This document shows, in pieces, positions 8,080 to 16,164 of a stretch of 16,395 nt of DNA (position 1 is its first letter; every line of letters begins with the position of its first letter). A model generated the notes under the pieces. The model was not told where the DNA came from and ran no database searches. It saw only the letters and a program-made list of their open reading frames with translations. Made by a program: the position numbers and the translations under genes. The stretch comes from an uncultured Porphyromonadaceae bacterium (GTDB lineage Bacteria; Bacteroidota; Bacteroidia; Bacteroidales; Muribaculaceae), in assembly GCA_947176615.1 (NCBI GenBank), contig CAMWRO010000029.1, positions 1-16,395 on the forward strand, written 5' to 3'.

Positions 8080-8541
8080 TCACTGCAACGCTTTTCTCGT
8101 CTTGATGCCCGGGCGGTTGTGGAGCGTGACGGCGGCAAAAAGGTCGGCCTGCTGCGAGACATAGCTGATGAAATAATGCTCGGCGCCCATGAAGTCGAGC
8201 AGGAAAGTTGCCGTGTCGGCCGGTGAATAGGCGGGATTGCCGGCAACGATGCGTTCCTCGATTTTCACGTCAAATCCCTTGACGGTTATCGCCGCGCTGA
8301 CCGCTCCCGCCTCGGTGACTCCCGTTACGCCGTGGCGCGTCAGCATCACACTCCCGTCATCGAGACATTCCAGCTCGATGGCGGGAGTTGTGTCGCCGGT
8401 AGTTGACAGTGTGCTGCCGAGCAATATGGTTCTGACCGGCCCGGGGGCCTGTCTGACTGACATGAACGCGACAATGGCCGCGGCAGCGACCACGGCGATT
8501 ACATAGAATTCTACCGATTGAAAAATGGAAAGAAGTATCAT
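8080..8541 (-). CDS. Hypothetical single-pass membrane protein
   Basis: The 153-residue product has one membrane segment near the N-terminus (about 8-27, VEFYVIAVVAAAAIVAF). A soluble part of short strands follows, about 125 residues with no Cys pair or enzyme motif. I do not recognise a family. It is a lone minus-strand gene, convergent with the CotH-like gene and divergent from the MscS gene. A promoter-like TACTTTTG ends four bases before the ATG, so the message would have almost no leader. The next in-frame ATG, about 26 residues later, would remove the membrane segment, which favours the start at 8541. A basic C-terminus (KTRKALQ) ends the protein. Confidence 0.75.
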   Translation of the reverse strand: MILLSIFQSVEFYVIAVVAAAAIVAFMSVRQAPGPVRTILLGSTLSTTGDTTPAIELECLDDGSVMLTRHGVTGVTEAGAVSAAITVKGFDVKIEERIVAGNPAYSPADTATFLLDFMGAEHYFISYVSQQADLFAAVTLHNRPGIKTRKALQ

Positions 8542-8545
8542 GCTG

Positions 8546-8576
8546 CAAAAGTAGCAATTATTACGATAAAACGAAA
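8546..8576 (-). promoter_or_regulatory. Promoter directly abutting the 8541 start codon
   Basis: TACTTTTG (8553-8546) fits TAnnTTTG, with TTTC (8576-8573, three of four matches to TTTG) exactly 19 bases upstream. With the usual 5-8 base spacing, transcription would begin at or next to the ATG at 8541. Confidence 0.5.
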
Positions 8577-8630
8577 ACCTCCCCGTCGGTCTCTGCGTTA
8601 TAACTCAAAATCAATTTCAACTGTATTACT

Positions 8631-9920
8631 ATGTTAATTGGCGCGATACCGACTCACAAAGCCGCTCAATGGCTCCTGTCCCATGTGAGGCATATTCTTG
8701 AAAAGCTCGGACTTGAAAACGACCCCGATACCGAGGAAATCATATATATAGGACTCGTTGTCGTCATCGCCTTGGCGGCCGGATGGCTCGTCAGGCGCGG
8801 AATCCTTTATGTCGCGCAGAAGTTTGTCAAGCTGCGCAATACCGAAATCGGGGCCGAGCTGCTTCAGCAGCACACCCTGACCCGGTGCAGCCACATCATA
8901 TCCCCGCTCGTGATTCTTGCCCTGATCCCGTTTGCGTTTACGTCTGATTCCCCGTCGCTTGGCGTGGTGCAGAAGTGTCTCTACATTTACACGGTCATCG
9001 CGGTGGCGGTGGCGGTGAATGCGGTTCTGACCTTTGTGTGGATGCGTTATGACATCAAACGCAACACGCGCAATCTTCCCTTGAAAGGGATTCTGAACAT
9101 CGGCATGGGTATTGTGTGGGCGATTGTGGTAATCGTGAGTGTCTCGATTCTCATCAACCGTTCCCCGGCGGTGCTGCTTGGCGGTCTCGGCGCGTTTGCG
9201 GCGGCTTTGATGCTGATATTCAAGGATACTATTCTCGGTTTTGTGGCCGGAATACAGCTGTCGCAGAACGATATGCTCCATGTCGGAGACTGGATTGTCG
9301 TCCCGTCCACGCCTGCCAACGGTATTGTGACCGACGTTTCGCTTACCGCCGTCAAGGTGCAGAATTTTGACAACACGATTGTCACACTGCCACCCTATAC
9401 CCTTGTTTCCACCTCGTTTCAGAACTGGCGCGGCATGAGTCAGAGCGGCTGTCGCCGCATCATGCGCTCGGTGACATTTGAAAGCGAGAGCGTGGTCGAG
9501 ATTGACGATGCGGCGGTCGATGCGCTGACAGCCAAGTTCCCGGTGATGAAACCGTGGGTCGACGACATGAAAGCAACCGGAAAAGCGGTCTATGCACCCG
9601 GAGTGGCAACGGTCAACGGCACGGTCGCGACCAACCTCGGCCTTTTCCGGGCCTATCTGTGCAGCTACATCCTGTCAAATGACGCCTTTAACCACGACTC
9701 GCAGGTGCTCGTGCGCATAATGGACCCCACCCCCAACGGTTTCCCTCTGCAGGTGTGGTGCTTTACCTCGACAACGGTGTGGACTGCCTATGAGGCGATA
9801 CAGAGTGCCCTATTTGAACATATCGCAGTCGTTGCGCCCCAGTTCAATCTGAAAATCTACAACAATGCGTCGGTTCTCGACACTACTGCGGTCCAGATGA
9901 TGCCCGGTCCGGCACATTGA
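8631..9920 (+). CDS. MscS-family mechanosensitive channel, YbdG type
   Basis: This inner-membrane channel should open on membrane tension to release solutes after osmotic downshock. The 429-residue length is close to E. coli YbdG (415), and it shares that protein's layout: membrane helices at about 37-57, 90-135 and 155-175, then the pore-lining Gly/Ala helix in 185-210 (GLGAFAAALMLIFKD, then VAGIQL). YbdG-specific stretches follow: QLSQNDMLHVGDW, VKVQNFDNTIVTLP and FQNWRGM (263-269), with a C-terminal region containing FRAYL and VWCFTSTTVW. The start at 8631 gives a short lead before the first helix. No TAnnTTTG element is visible in the 89-base divergent gap. It converges with meaB, leaving 8 bases between stops. 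Confidence 0.93.
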   Translation: MLIGAIPTHKAAQWLLSHVRHILEKLGLENDPDTEEIIYIGLVVVIALAAGWLVRRGILYVAQKFVKLRNTEIGAELLQQHTLTRCSHIISPLVILALIPFAFTSDSPSLGVVQKCLYIYTVIAVAVAVNAVLTFVWMRYDIKRNTRNLPLKGILNIGMGIVWAIVVIVSVSILINRSPAVLLGGLGAFAAALMLIFKDTILGFVAGIQLSQNDMLHVGDWIVVPSTPANGIVTDVSLTAVKVQNFDNTIVTLPPYTLVSTSFQNWRGMSQSGCRRIMRSVTFESESVVEIDDAAVDALTAKFPVMKPWVDDMKATGKAVYAPGVATVNGTVATNLGLFRAYLCSYILSNDAFNHDSQVLVRIMDPTPNGFPLQVWCFTSTTVWTAYEAIQSALFEHIAVVAPQFNLKIYNNASVLDTTAVQMMPGPAH

Positions 9921-9928
9921 CGGTCCGG

Positions 9929-11011
9929 CTATCGGGAGAAATAGTAGTCGAGGATGTCGCGGGCGGCTGTAAAGGAACTCTGACGGTTGGAAAGGACGCG
10001 CATCTCCTTGTCGACGAGCATTTTTTCGATTTCCGGATTGTTGTAGAAATGATTGCGGAGCTGCTCGTTGATGGTCTCAAACATCCAGTAGCGGGCCTGC
10101 TCGCGGCGTTTGCGCTCGAAATAACCGTTCCCTTCGACAAATTCAAAGTATCGGTCAATCATCGCCCACACTTCCTCGATGCCAAGTTCGTAGTAGCCTG
10201 AATAGGTCAGCACTTCGGGCATCCATCCCGATGTCGTCGGGGGAAACAGGTGCAGCGCGCTGCGGAACTGTGCTTGGGCGAGACGGGCGCGGTCGATGTT
10301 GTCGCCGTCGGCCTTGTTGATGACGATGCCGTCGGCCATCTCCATGATTCCGCGCTTGATGCCTTGTAGCTCGTCGCCTGTTCCGGCGAGCTGGATGAGC
10401 AGGAAGAAGTCGACCATCGAGTGTACGGCGGTCTCGCTCTGTCCCACTCCTACGGTCTCGACAAAGATGTTGTTGAACCCGGCAGCCTCGCACAGCACGA
10501 TTGTCTCACGCGTCTTGCGCGCCACGCCTCCGAGTGAGCCTGCCGACGGACTGGGGCGGATGAAGGCCGACGGATGGACGGCAAGTTTTTCCATGCGCGT
10601 CTTATCACCGAGAATACTCCCCTTGGTTCTTTCGCTCGACGGGTCGATGGCAAGGACGGCGAGCTTGCCCCCGCGCTTGAGCACATGGAGGCCGAAAACA
10701 TCGATCGACGTGCTTTTGCCGGCTCCCGGAACGCCCGTGATGCCTATTCGGCGTGAATTTCCCGAGTGAGGAAGGCATTTTTCAATAACCTCCTGAGCGA
10801 GTGTCTGATGGTCGGGTGACAGGCTCTCGACAAGCGTCACGGCGCGTGACAGCATTGTCACGTCGCCTTTGAGAATGCCCTCGACCATTTCGGCCACGGT
10901 AGGCATCGGCTTGCGGCGGCGTTTGAGATACGGGTTTACAACGGGTGGCTGCTTGACGCCTTCGTTGACGGTCAGTCCGGTATATTTATCGTCGTTCTCG
11001 ATGTGTTCCAT
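9929..11011 (-). CDS. meaB: Methylmalonyl-CoA mutase-associated GTPase MeaB (ArgK family)
   Basis: This cytosolic G3E-family GTPase escorts adenosylcobalamin-dependent methylmalonyl-CoA mutase, gating cofactor loading and protecting it from inactivation. The 360-residue protein carries the P-loop GVPGAGKS (93-100), the family segment AIDPSSERTKGSILGDKTRM, SPSAGSLGGVA, the VETVGVGQSE switch (184-193) and the guanine-binding NKAD (232-235). A C-terminal dimerisation arm follows. The usual mutase genes (mutA/mutB) are not in this window. It lies 18 bases downstream of the larger DUF1573 gene and is probably read from the same promoter at 12573-12603. The stop is TAG. The older name argK (arginine transport kinase) is a misassignment for this family. 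Confidence 0.95.
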   Translation of the reverse strand: MEHIENDDKYTGLTVNEGVKQPPVVNPYLKRRRKPMPTVAEMVEGILKGDVTMLSRAVTLVESLSPDHQTLAQEVIEKCLPHSGNSRRIGITGVPGAGKSTSIDVFGLHVLKRGGKLAVLAIDPSSERTKGSILGDKTRMEKLAVHPSAFIRPSPSAGSLGGVARKTRETIVLCEAAGFNNIFVETVGVGQSETAVHSMVDFFLLIQLAGTGDELQGIKRGIMEMADGIVINKADGDNIDRARLAQAQFRSALHLFPPTTSGWMPEVLTYSGYYELGIEEVWAMIDRYFEFVEGNGYFERKRREQARYWMFETINEQLRNHFYNNPEIEKMLVDKEMRVLSNRQSSFTAARDILDYYFSR

Positions 11012-11029
11012 GATAAAAAGGTGTTACGG

Positions 11030-12109
11030 TTATTTGACCTCCCCGACGACACGCACGATGCGTGACGGGTTGGAGGGGTCGTTGCTGATTATGGTTATGC
11101 GGGCATTGAGCAGCTCGGTGTCGCCGATTTCGGCAGGGTTGACGGTGACGGTCACTGTCACGCTCTTTCCCGCCTTGACTCTGTCATTTTTCAGTTTGAC
11201 TGACACTGCTTTCTCGGGCGTTTTGATGCTGCGGATTACAAGTGGTTCCTTCCCCTTGTTGGAGATGGTGAACGTGCGCGTCATCGGTGCCGAGTCGCGG
11301 GTTATGCGGCCGAGGTCTATCGACAGGGGGTCAATCGCTATGACGGGGGCCTTGGCAAGCTGCTCGGGGGTGAGCTGCGAGAAGTCCTCCTTTATGATGG
11401 CGATGGTTTCTATTTCCTGTCCATCTTCCGAATCGGCCGAGGGCCTGATGGTGAAACTGTCGGTCACGATTCCCCAGTCTTTGACACGGTCGCTGTGGAA
11501 GACGGTGGAGACGACAAATTGCTCGCCCGGAGGCACGTCGGCGGGCTGTACGAGGATGTTGATGTATGGCGGCACTCCTTCGACAACGGGGTGCATCGTC
11601 TCGGCACTCGCGTTGTACCCCTCGATATACTTGCCTGTCGTGCGGCCTTTAACCACGTCGCCGTAGGCTATGGTCGCCTCGCGCAGTTTCATTGTCCCGA
11701 CATCGACGGGAAAACGCCCCTTGAGGGTGTTGGATGTGCCGATTACGGTTCCCGTGATGTTGAGGTTGGAGCGCATCGGGTCGGCGTTAAGGTCTACGCT
11801 GACTCTCTTGACAAAGCGTCCGGGGCGTCCGGTCGCGTCATATCCCACCTTGATGACGCCGGTGTCGCCGGGTGCGATGGGAGCGTTGGAAAATGTCGGT
11901 TTGGTGCAGCCGCAGTTGGCGCGGGCGCCTACGATGGCCATAGGCTCGTCGCCGTCGTTGACAATGCGAAATTCGCAATAAACGGTGCCGAGGTCCTCGT
12001 TGAACGCACCGAAGTCGTGCTGTGTCTCAAGCCACCGGCCATGAGGGCCGGCGACGGCAGCAGCTGCTGTCAGCAGAGCGAAGGCTGAAAGGATGATGTT
12101 ACGCATCAT
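11030..12109 (-). CDS. Exported protein with two DUF1573-like domains
   Basis: The 359-residue product has a signal peptide of about 21 residues (Ala-rich, ending AAVAG). The first DUF1573 domain (about 28-120) has the motif ANCGCTKP (Cys66, Cys68). A middle linker leads to a second immunoglobulin-like domain (about 258-359), with FTISNKGKEPLVIRS but lacking the Cys-Gly-Cys. Domains of this type are beta-sandwiches found in periplasmic or surface proteins; the biochemical role is unknown. Its ATG overlaps the stop of the upstream DUF1573 gene (ATGA, 12106-12109), so the two are likely translationally coupled. The overlap also fixes the start. The paired Cys could form a disulphide or bind a ligand, which is inference. 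Confidence 0.88.
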   Translation of the reverse strand: MMRNIILSAFALLTAAAAVAGPHGRWLETQHDFGAFNEDLGTVYCEFRIVNDGDEPMAIVGARANCGCTKPTFSNAPIAPGDTGVIKVGYDATGRPGRFVKRVSVDLNADPMRSNLNITGTVIGTSNTLKGRFPVDVGTMKLREATIAYGDVVKGRTTGKYIEGYNASAETMHPVVEGVPPYINILVQPADVPPGEQFVVSTVFHSDRVKDWGIVTDSFTIRPSADSEDGQEIETIAIIKEDFSQLTPEQLAKAPVIAIDPLSIDLGRITRDSAPMTRTFTISNKGKEPLVIRSIKTPEKAVSVKLKNDRVKAGKSVTVTVTVNPAEIGDTELLNARITIISNDPSNPSRIVRVVGEVK

Positions 12110-12510
12110 TTCTTATTGGCAGGTATAATGGTTCCGTTGAAATTCAGTTTTTTGCGGTCGCCCTTTGCATTGGTCTTGACCTTTACCTCGCGGTTGAACT
12201 CGCCGGCACGGCCTCGCGGGTTGAATTTTATCTTGATTTCTCCCTTTTTCCCGGGGTTGATGGGGTTTTTGGGGTAGGAGGGTGTCGTGCAGCCACAGCC
12301 GCCGTTTGTGACCGAGATAATGACAAGGGGGGCGTCGCCGGTGTTTTCAAACTCATAGACGGCTGTCACATAGTCGTCATCCTTGATGGTGCCGAAGTCA
12401 TGGGTTGTCTTGGCAAACGTAATCTCGGGCTTGCCGTCTTTTTTGCCGGCTGCCGCAGCTATTCCGACAGTCATCACTGCCAGAATTATCGAAAGAAGAA
12501 TCTTTTTCAT
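12106..12510 (-). CDS. Small exported DUF1573 protein
   Basis: The 134-residue product starts at the ATG at 12510, with a signal peptide (MKKILLSIILAV up to about residue 21) and one DUF1573 domain: EITFAKTTHDFGTI, then NGGCGCTTPSYP (Cys72, Cys74) and GEIKIKFNPRGRAG. It resembles the first domain of its downstream neighbour, with the same CGCT and GRxG patterns, suggesting an old tandem duplication. The frame is open to 12603, but a promoter element at 12580-12573 lies inside that extension, and only the start at 12510 gives a proper signal peptide. First gene of the unit that continues into the larger DUF1573 gene and meaB. Confidence 0.9.
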   Translation of the reverse strand: MKKILLSIILAVMTVGIAAAAGKKDGKPEITFAKTTHDFGTIKDDDYVTAVYEFENTGDAPLVIISVTNGGCGCTTPSYPKNPINPGKKGEIKIKFNPRGRAGEFNREVKVKTNAKGDRKKLNFNGTIIPANKK

Positions 12511-12572
12511 AATGAACAATCGTTTTAACAATTGGAACGGCATTACCCCGTAAAGGTTTAACGCCAAGGCCA

Positions 12573-12603
12573 CAAATTTAGCAAAAATAATCGGTATTGA
12601 CAA
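12573..12603 (-). promoter_or_regulatory. Promoter of the DUF1573-DUF1573-meaB unit
   Basis: TTG (12603-12601), 20 bases, then TAAATTTG (12580-12573) on the minus strand fits the Bacteroides pattern. It lies just after the stop of the exchanger gene and would give a leader of about 55 bases before the ATG at 12510. Confidence 0.6.
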
Positions 12604-12609
12604 TCTCTT

Positions 12610-13572
12610 TCAGGCGTTGATGACGAGGATTGCCGAGTAGGCGATGTAACCGAGAAGGAGTATCGCGCCCTCGGCCCGCGTGATGGTGCGCTCGCGGAAA
12701 AACCATCCGAATATCCAGAACAGCAGCGATGCGCCGACGAGTGTCAGCAGGTCAAAGTTGCCGATTGTGCGGAGGGGGAGCGGGGAGATGGCGGCCGATG
12801 TGCCCAGAACGAAGAACACGTTGAACAGGCAGCTGCCGATGACGTTGCCTATCGCGAGCCCCGGTTTTCCCTTGACGGCGGCGACCGCCGAGGTGGCAAG
12901 TTCGGGAAACGAGGTGCTCATAGCCACTATTGTCAGGCCGATGACGGCATCGCTGACGTTGAGGCTGCGGGCGATGGCGGTGGCGCCGTTTACAAATAAT
13001 TCTCCGCCGCCCACCAGTCCGGCAAGGCCGATGAGGATAAAGAGCGATGACCGCCACAGCGGCATCTGTTTCACCTCGGCGCTGTCGTTTTCGGCGCTGT
13101 CTGGACTGCTTTTCGCAATCGAGAATGTATAGCGCATGAAAATGAGGAAAAACAGCAATAGCAGCAAGCCGCCGGTGCGGTTGATGATGTTTTCCGGCTC
13201 ACTGTCGAGAAACACTCCGTTGCCGAGCACGAGCAGGGCGAGCGACGACAGGAGGACAAGGGGTATCTCGTTGGTCATGATGCTCCGCTCGACCTTGATG
13301 GGGCGCAGGAGCGCCACGACGCCTATAATGACAAGAATGTTGAATATGTTGCTCCCGACGACGTTGCCTATCGCCAGTCCCGCGCTCCCCCGGATAGCCG
13401 AGAGGACGCTGATGACAAGCTCGGGAGCCGAGGTGCCGAATGCGACTATCGTCAGGCCGATGACGAGGTCTGAGATGCCGTAACGCTTGGCCACGGCCGA
13501 GGCTCCGTCGGTCAGCAGGTTGGCTCCGACGAGGATGCAGACGAGTCCGAGGATGAGATACACGATGCTCAT
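12610..13572 (-). CDS. Calcium/sodium antiporter (CaCA family, YrbG-like)
   Basis: This 320-residue inner-membrane exchanger has about ten hydrophobic segments in two inverted halves. Each half has an alpha-repeat: GTSAPE (46-51) with NVVGSNIFN in the first, and STSFPE (219-224) with NVIGSCLFN in the second. The Glu of each half, which binds the ions in this family, is kept. A charged loop (about 154-170, rich in Ser/Asp/Glu) separates the halves. In the second repeat Ser replaces the usual Gly of GTS and Cys replaces the Asn of GSN, which may alter ion selectivity. The start overlaps the stop of the DUF2461 gene (ATGA, 13569-13572), so it is probably translated from the psd operon message. 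Which ions it exchanges is inferred from family only. Confidence 0.93.
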   Translation of the reverse strand: MSIVYLILGLVCILVGANLLTDGASAVAKRYGISDLVIGLTIVAFGTSAPELVISVLSAIRGSAGLAIGNVVGSNIFNILVIIGVVALLRPIKVERSIMTNEIPLVLLSSLALLVLGNGVFLDSEPENIINRTGGLLLLLFFLIFMRYTFSIAKSSPDSAENDSAEVKQMPLWRSSLFILIGLAGLVGGGELFVNGATAIARSLNVSDAVIGLTIVAMSTSFPELATSAVAAVKGKPGLAIGNVIGSCLFNVFFVLGTSAAISPLPLRTIGNFDLLTLVGASLLFWIFGWFFRERTITRAEGAILLLGYIAYSAILVINA

Positions 13573-14255
13573 ATGTCTTCTTCAATAGAGTAGTTCAGGA
13601 AGTCTATAAGCGGTTTGTACAGGTGGAATGCCTCGGCGGCGCGCTCGACCCATGACGGCGATGAGAAAAACGCCTCGTCGCCGGGGATGAATTTGCCATA
13701 TTCTTTAAGCCGCAGCAGTTCGGCCTGCGGATGGTCGCGGTCCCATCCTTTGGGGATGGTTTTCAGCGATTCGCCTATCCATCCCGGCGCGGCGGCCTCA
13801 AGTGCCGGGTTGTTGATGATTTCTTCAAACTCCTCGATGTTGTCCACGATGGCGTGACGCACCTTTTTCAGCATCGGCGCGGGTGGCATCCACAGGCCGC
13901 CATACATTCCCGACGGAGTCAGCACTCCCGGCAGTCCCATGTGGAGATACCACGCGGCCATCTCGGCTTTGCGCCCGTAGCAGGAGATGGCAGCCGAGAA
14001 ATAGAGCTTGTAGGGCGACTTGTCCTGCGAAAATCGGGTGTCGCGGTATATGCGGTAGGCGCAGGTCTTGGCCGTCTGTCCCGAAAGACCCGGTTCCCAG
14101 ACGGTCATCAGGTCAATCAGTCGGTCAAGGTCGGCAAGCCACATCGAGCGCAGCTCGTCAAATTCCTCCTTGTGGGCGGCAAACCATTCCCGGTCATTGT
14201 GCCTTGCAAGCTGCCGCAGGAAGTCATAAATGCGTGAAACGTAATATTTTGACAT
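13569..14255 (-). CDS. DUF2461 family protein
   Basis: This 228-residue predicted cytosolic protein has no signal peptide or membrane segment. Family features are the N-terminal FLRQLARHNDREWFAAHKEEF, the central YRIYRDTRFSQDKSPYKLYF and a Gly/Trp-rich WYLHMGLPG with GGLWMPP. The conserved R-x-x-R-D-x-R-F-S stretch suggests a phosphate or nucleic-acid-binding surface, but no activity is established for the family. It lies 18 bases downstream of the DUF4834 gene and overlaps the exchanger gene by four bases, so it belongs to the psd operon. Confidence 0.88.
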   Translation of the reverse strand: MSKYYVSRIYDFLRQLARHNDREWFAAHKEEFDELRSMWLADLDRLIDLMTVWEPGLSGQTAKTCAYRIYRDTRFSQDKSPYKLYFSAAISCYGRKAEMAAWYLHMGLPGVLTPSGMYGGLWMPPAPMLKKVRHAIVDNIEEFEEIINNPALEAAAPGWIGESLKTIPKGWDRDHPQAELLRLKEYGKFIPGDEAFFSSPSWVERAAEAFHLYKPLIDFLNYSIEEDI

Positions 14256-14273
14256 ATCGGAAGTTCTAAAACA

Positions 14274-14618
14274 TTACTTGCTGTCGATGTCTTCCCACTC
14301 GGCATCGGAGACGAATGACTCAGATGAATAGGAGGTGCGGGTATAGGTGGTTTCTCCCGTGGAGGCGGAACCTTCGATTTCTTCAAAATCGACATATTCA
14401 CCCATGTCGCGGGTAAATATCTTCGGGCGCACGGAATCCGCATTTCGTGACCATCCGCCGGGGCGCTCGTTGTGGGGGGTATAACCTTGGTTATAGCCGG
14501 TGCGGGCCTGATTGAAGAAGTCGCGGGCCTGATTGCGGGCTTTGTTTACTGCGTAGACCGCCTTTATGACAGGCCACAATATAAAAAATAATATAAGGAG
14601 AAAAAGAAAAGTCAGCAT
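14274..14618 (-). CDS. DUF4834-type small membrane protein
   Basis: The 114-residue product has one N-terminal membrane helix (about 2-24, LTFLFLLILFFILWPVIKAV). A basic, Asn/Gln/Arg-rich linker follows, then an acidic, Ser/Thr-rich tail (YVDFEEIEG, DAEWEDIDSK). The form matches the Bacteroidales DUF4834 family that often sits beside pssA; no function is known. It lies between pssA (57-base gap) and the DUF2461 gene. The ATG at 14618 starts right at the membrane helix. Confidence 0.8.
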   Translation of the reverse strand: MLTFLFLLILFFILWPVIKAVYAVNKARNQARDFFNQARTGYNQGYTPHNERPGGWSRNADSVRPKIFTRDMGEYVDFEEIEGSASTGETTYTRTSYSSESFVSDAEWEDIDSK

Positions 14619-14675
14619 TTGGATATAAGATATGTTTTGGTTTAAAACGCTGCTGAAGCGTCAAATGTTGTGTCG

Positions 14676-15383
14676 TCACTCCGCGACTTTGGTACGGTCG
14701 GCCGGAATCGAGATGACGAGATAGAAGATGATGGACCATGCGAGTCCCGGAATCCCTTCAAAGATGACAAAAAGTATAGCCGCGATAATGACGGCATAGC
14801 GGCGCACGTTTTCGCGCCATGCAAAATTCTTGAATTTCAATGAGAACATCGGGATTTCGCTCACCATCAGCAGTGACACGGCGGCGATGAGGATAAGAGT
14901 GATCCACGGGGTGGGGACAACGTGCTCGTTCATCCATGCTACCGCTCCGGTCCAGAAAATCGCGTTGGCCGGAATGGGAAGGCCGATAAACGAGGTGGTC
15001 TGACGGTCGTCCACGTTGAATTTGGCAAGTCGCAACGCTCCCATCACGGGGATAAACAGGGCAAAATAGGAAAGCCATCCGTTGCCTGCGGCAAGCATGG
15101 TGTTCATCACCAGCATCGCCGGAGCGATACCGAAACTGACGAGGTCGCTGAGCGAGTCGAGTTCTTTGCCGATAAGGGAATAGGCTTTTAACAGGCGTGC
15201 GGCGGCACCGTCACAGAAGTCAAACAATGCAGCGGCACCGATAAAGATGTAGACCCAATAGGCCATCTCAAGTCCACCCATAGTCTCGCCGAGATGAAAC
15301 GAGCATATTGTCGCGGCGCAGCCCGATAGAAGATTAAGACATGTAATCGAGTTGGGAATCCAAGAGATAATGCGTCTGAGCAT
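14676..15383 (-). CDS. pssA: CDP-diacylglycerol-serine O-phosphatidyltransferase
   Basis: This membrane enzyme joins serine to CDP-diacylglycerol, giving phosphatidylserine and CMP, the first committed step to phosphatidylethanolamine. The 235-residue, multi-helix protein has the complete CDP-alcohol phosphotransferase signature D-x2-DG-x2-AR-x8-G-x3-D-x3-D at Asp55, Asp58, Gly59, Ala62, Arg63, Gly72, Asp76 and Asp80. Its start lies 5 bases after the psd stop, so both steps of the pathway are encoded together. Choice of serine as the alcohol is inferred from the small size, the N-terminal IPNSITCLNLLSG and the psd neighbour. Confidence 0.95.
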   Translation of the reverse strand: MLRRIISWIPNSITCLNLLSGCAATICSFHLGETMGGLEMAYWVYIFIGAAALFDFCDGAAARLLKAYSLIGKELDSLSDLVSFGIAPAMLVMNTMLAAGNGWLSYFALFIPVMGALRLAKFNVDDRQTTSFIGLPIPANAIFWTGAVAWMNEHVVPTPWITLILIAAVSLLMVSEIPMFSLKFKNFAWRENVRRYAVIIAAILFVIFEGIPGLAWSIIFYLVISIPADRTKVAE

Positions 15384-15388
15384 GGCTG

Positions 15389-16060
15389 TTATTGTTGTTT
15401 GAGGCGGCCCACCTCAGTGACACCCCCGGTGGTCTTGTCGCCAATGTTGACATAAATTTCGGCATCGAGGGGGAGGAAAATGTCGACACGGGAACCGAAT
15501 TTGATAAATCCCATGTGCCAGTCAATCGAGGCTTCGTCGCCCGGCTCCGCATAGGTGACGATGCGGCGTGCGACAGCCCCGGCAATCTGCCGGGCAACGA
15601 TAATCTGCCCGTTGCGGGCACGGATGACGATTGTCGACCGCTCGTTTTCAGTGCTGGACTTGGGAAGATTGGCCGCCATGAAACGACCTGAATGGTGCTT
15701 TACTTCAAGCACTTCGCCGTCAATCGGAAACCAGTTGGCGTGAACGTTGAAAATGGTCATGAACACCGAGAGCTGGCGGCATCGGCATTTCAGCACTTCC
15801 GGCTCAAAAACTTCTTCAAGAGCCACGACTGTGCCGTCGACGCTTGACACCACGACATTTTCGCGATTGCCGCGAAATGTGCGCAACGGGGAGCGGAAGA
15901 AATTCAGAACGAGCAGATAAAACACTGCCGAGATAACAGTGAAAGTCACCGGGATGGCGACAGGGCGAATAAACATCCATGCCGACAGGTTGATGACAAC
16001 CAATATCAGCATCAGAATGATGAGGATGTTGACGCCTTCGCGATGTAGCTTGACTTTCAT
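15389..16060 (-). CDS. psd: Phosphatidylserine decarboxylase, short (archaeal-type) form
   Basis: This pyruvoyl enzyme removes CO2 from phosphatidylserine to make phosphatidylethanolamine, the main membrane lipid in the group. The 223-residue proenzyme cleaves itself before Ser190 in FGS (188-190) to form the pyruvoyl group. The Asp-His-Ser set for cleavage is visible: Asp75 (SSVDG), His107 (FNVHANW) and Ser190. Two N-terminal hydrophobic segments (about 11-30 and 35-54) anchor it in the inner membrane. It is about 100 residues shorter than the E. coli enzyme and has FGS rather than LGST, as in the short class. It is the first gene of the operon, with a good promoter 60 bases upstream. Confidence 0.95.
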   Translation of the reverse strand: MKVKLHREGVNILIILMLILVVINLSAWMFIRPVAIPVTFTVISAVFYLLVLNFFRSPLRTFRGNRENVVVSSVDGTVVALEEVFEPEVLKCRCRQLSVFMTIFNVHANWFPIDGEVLEVKHHSGRFMAANLPKSSTENERSTIVIRARNGQIIVARQIAGAVARRIVTYAEPGDEASIDWHMGFIKFGSRVDIFLPLDAEIYVNIGDKTTGGVTEVGRLKQQ

Positions 16061-16127
16061 TTAGTTATAGGGCGTAGTGGTTATTTTAAGTTCTCATGGG
16101 AGCAGGGCAGTTCCCGATATTAATGTG

Positions 16128-16158
16128 CAAAGATAATCAAATTTCACAATACCGCAAA
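16128..16158 (-). promoter_or_regulatory. Promoter of the psd-pssA operon
   Basis: TTTG (16158-16155), exactly 19 bases, then TATCTTTG (16135-16128) on the minus strand: a full Bacteroides-type match with the same spacing as the promoter at 3847-3877. Transcription would start near 16121, with a leader of about 60 bases to the psd ATG. Confidence 0.72.
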
Positions 16159-16164
16159 ATCCCC

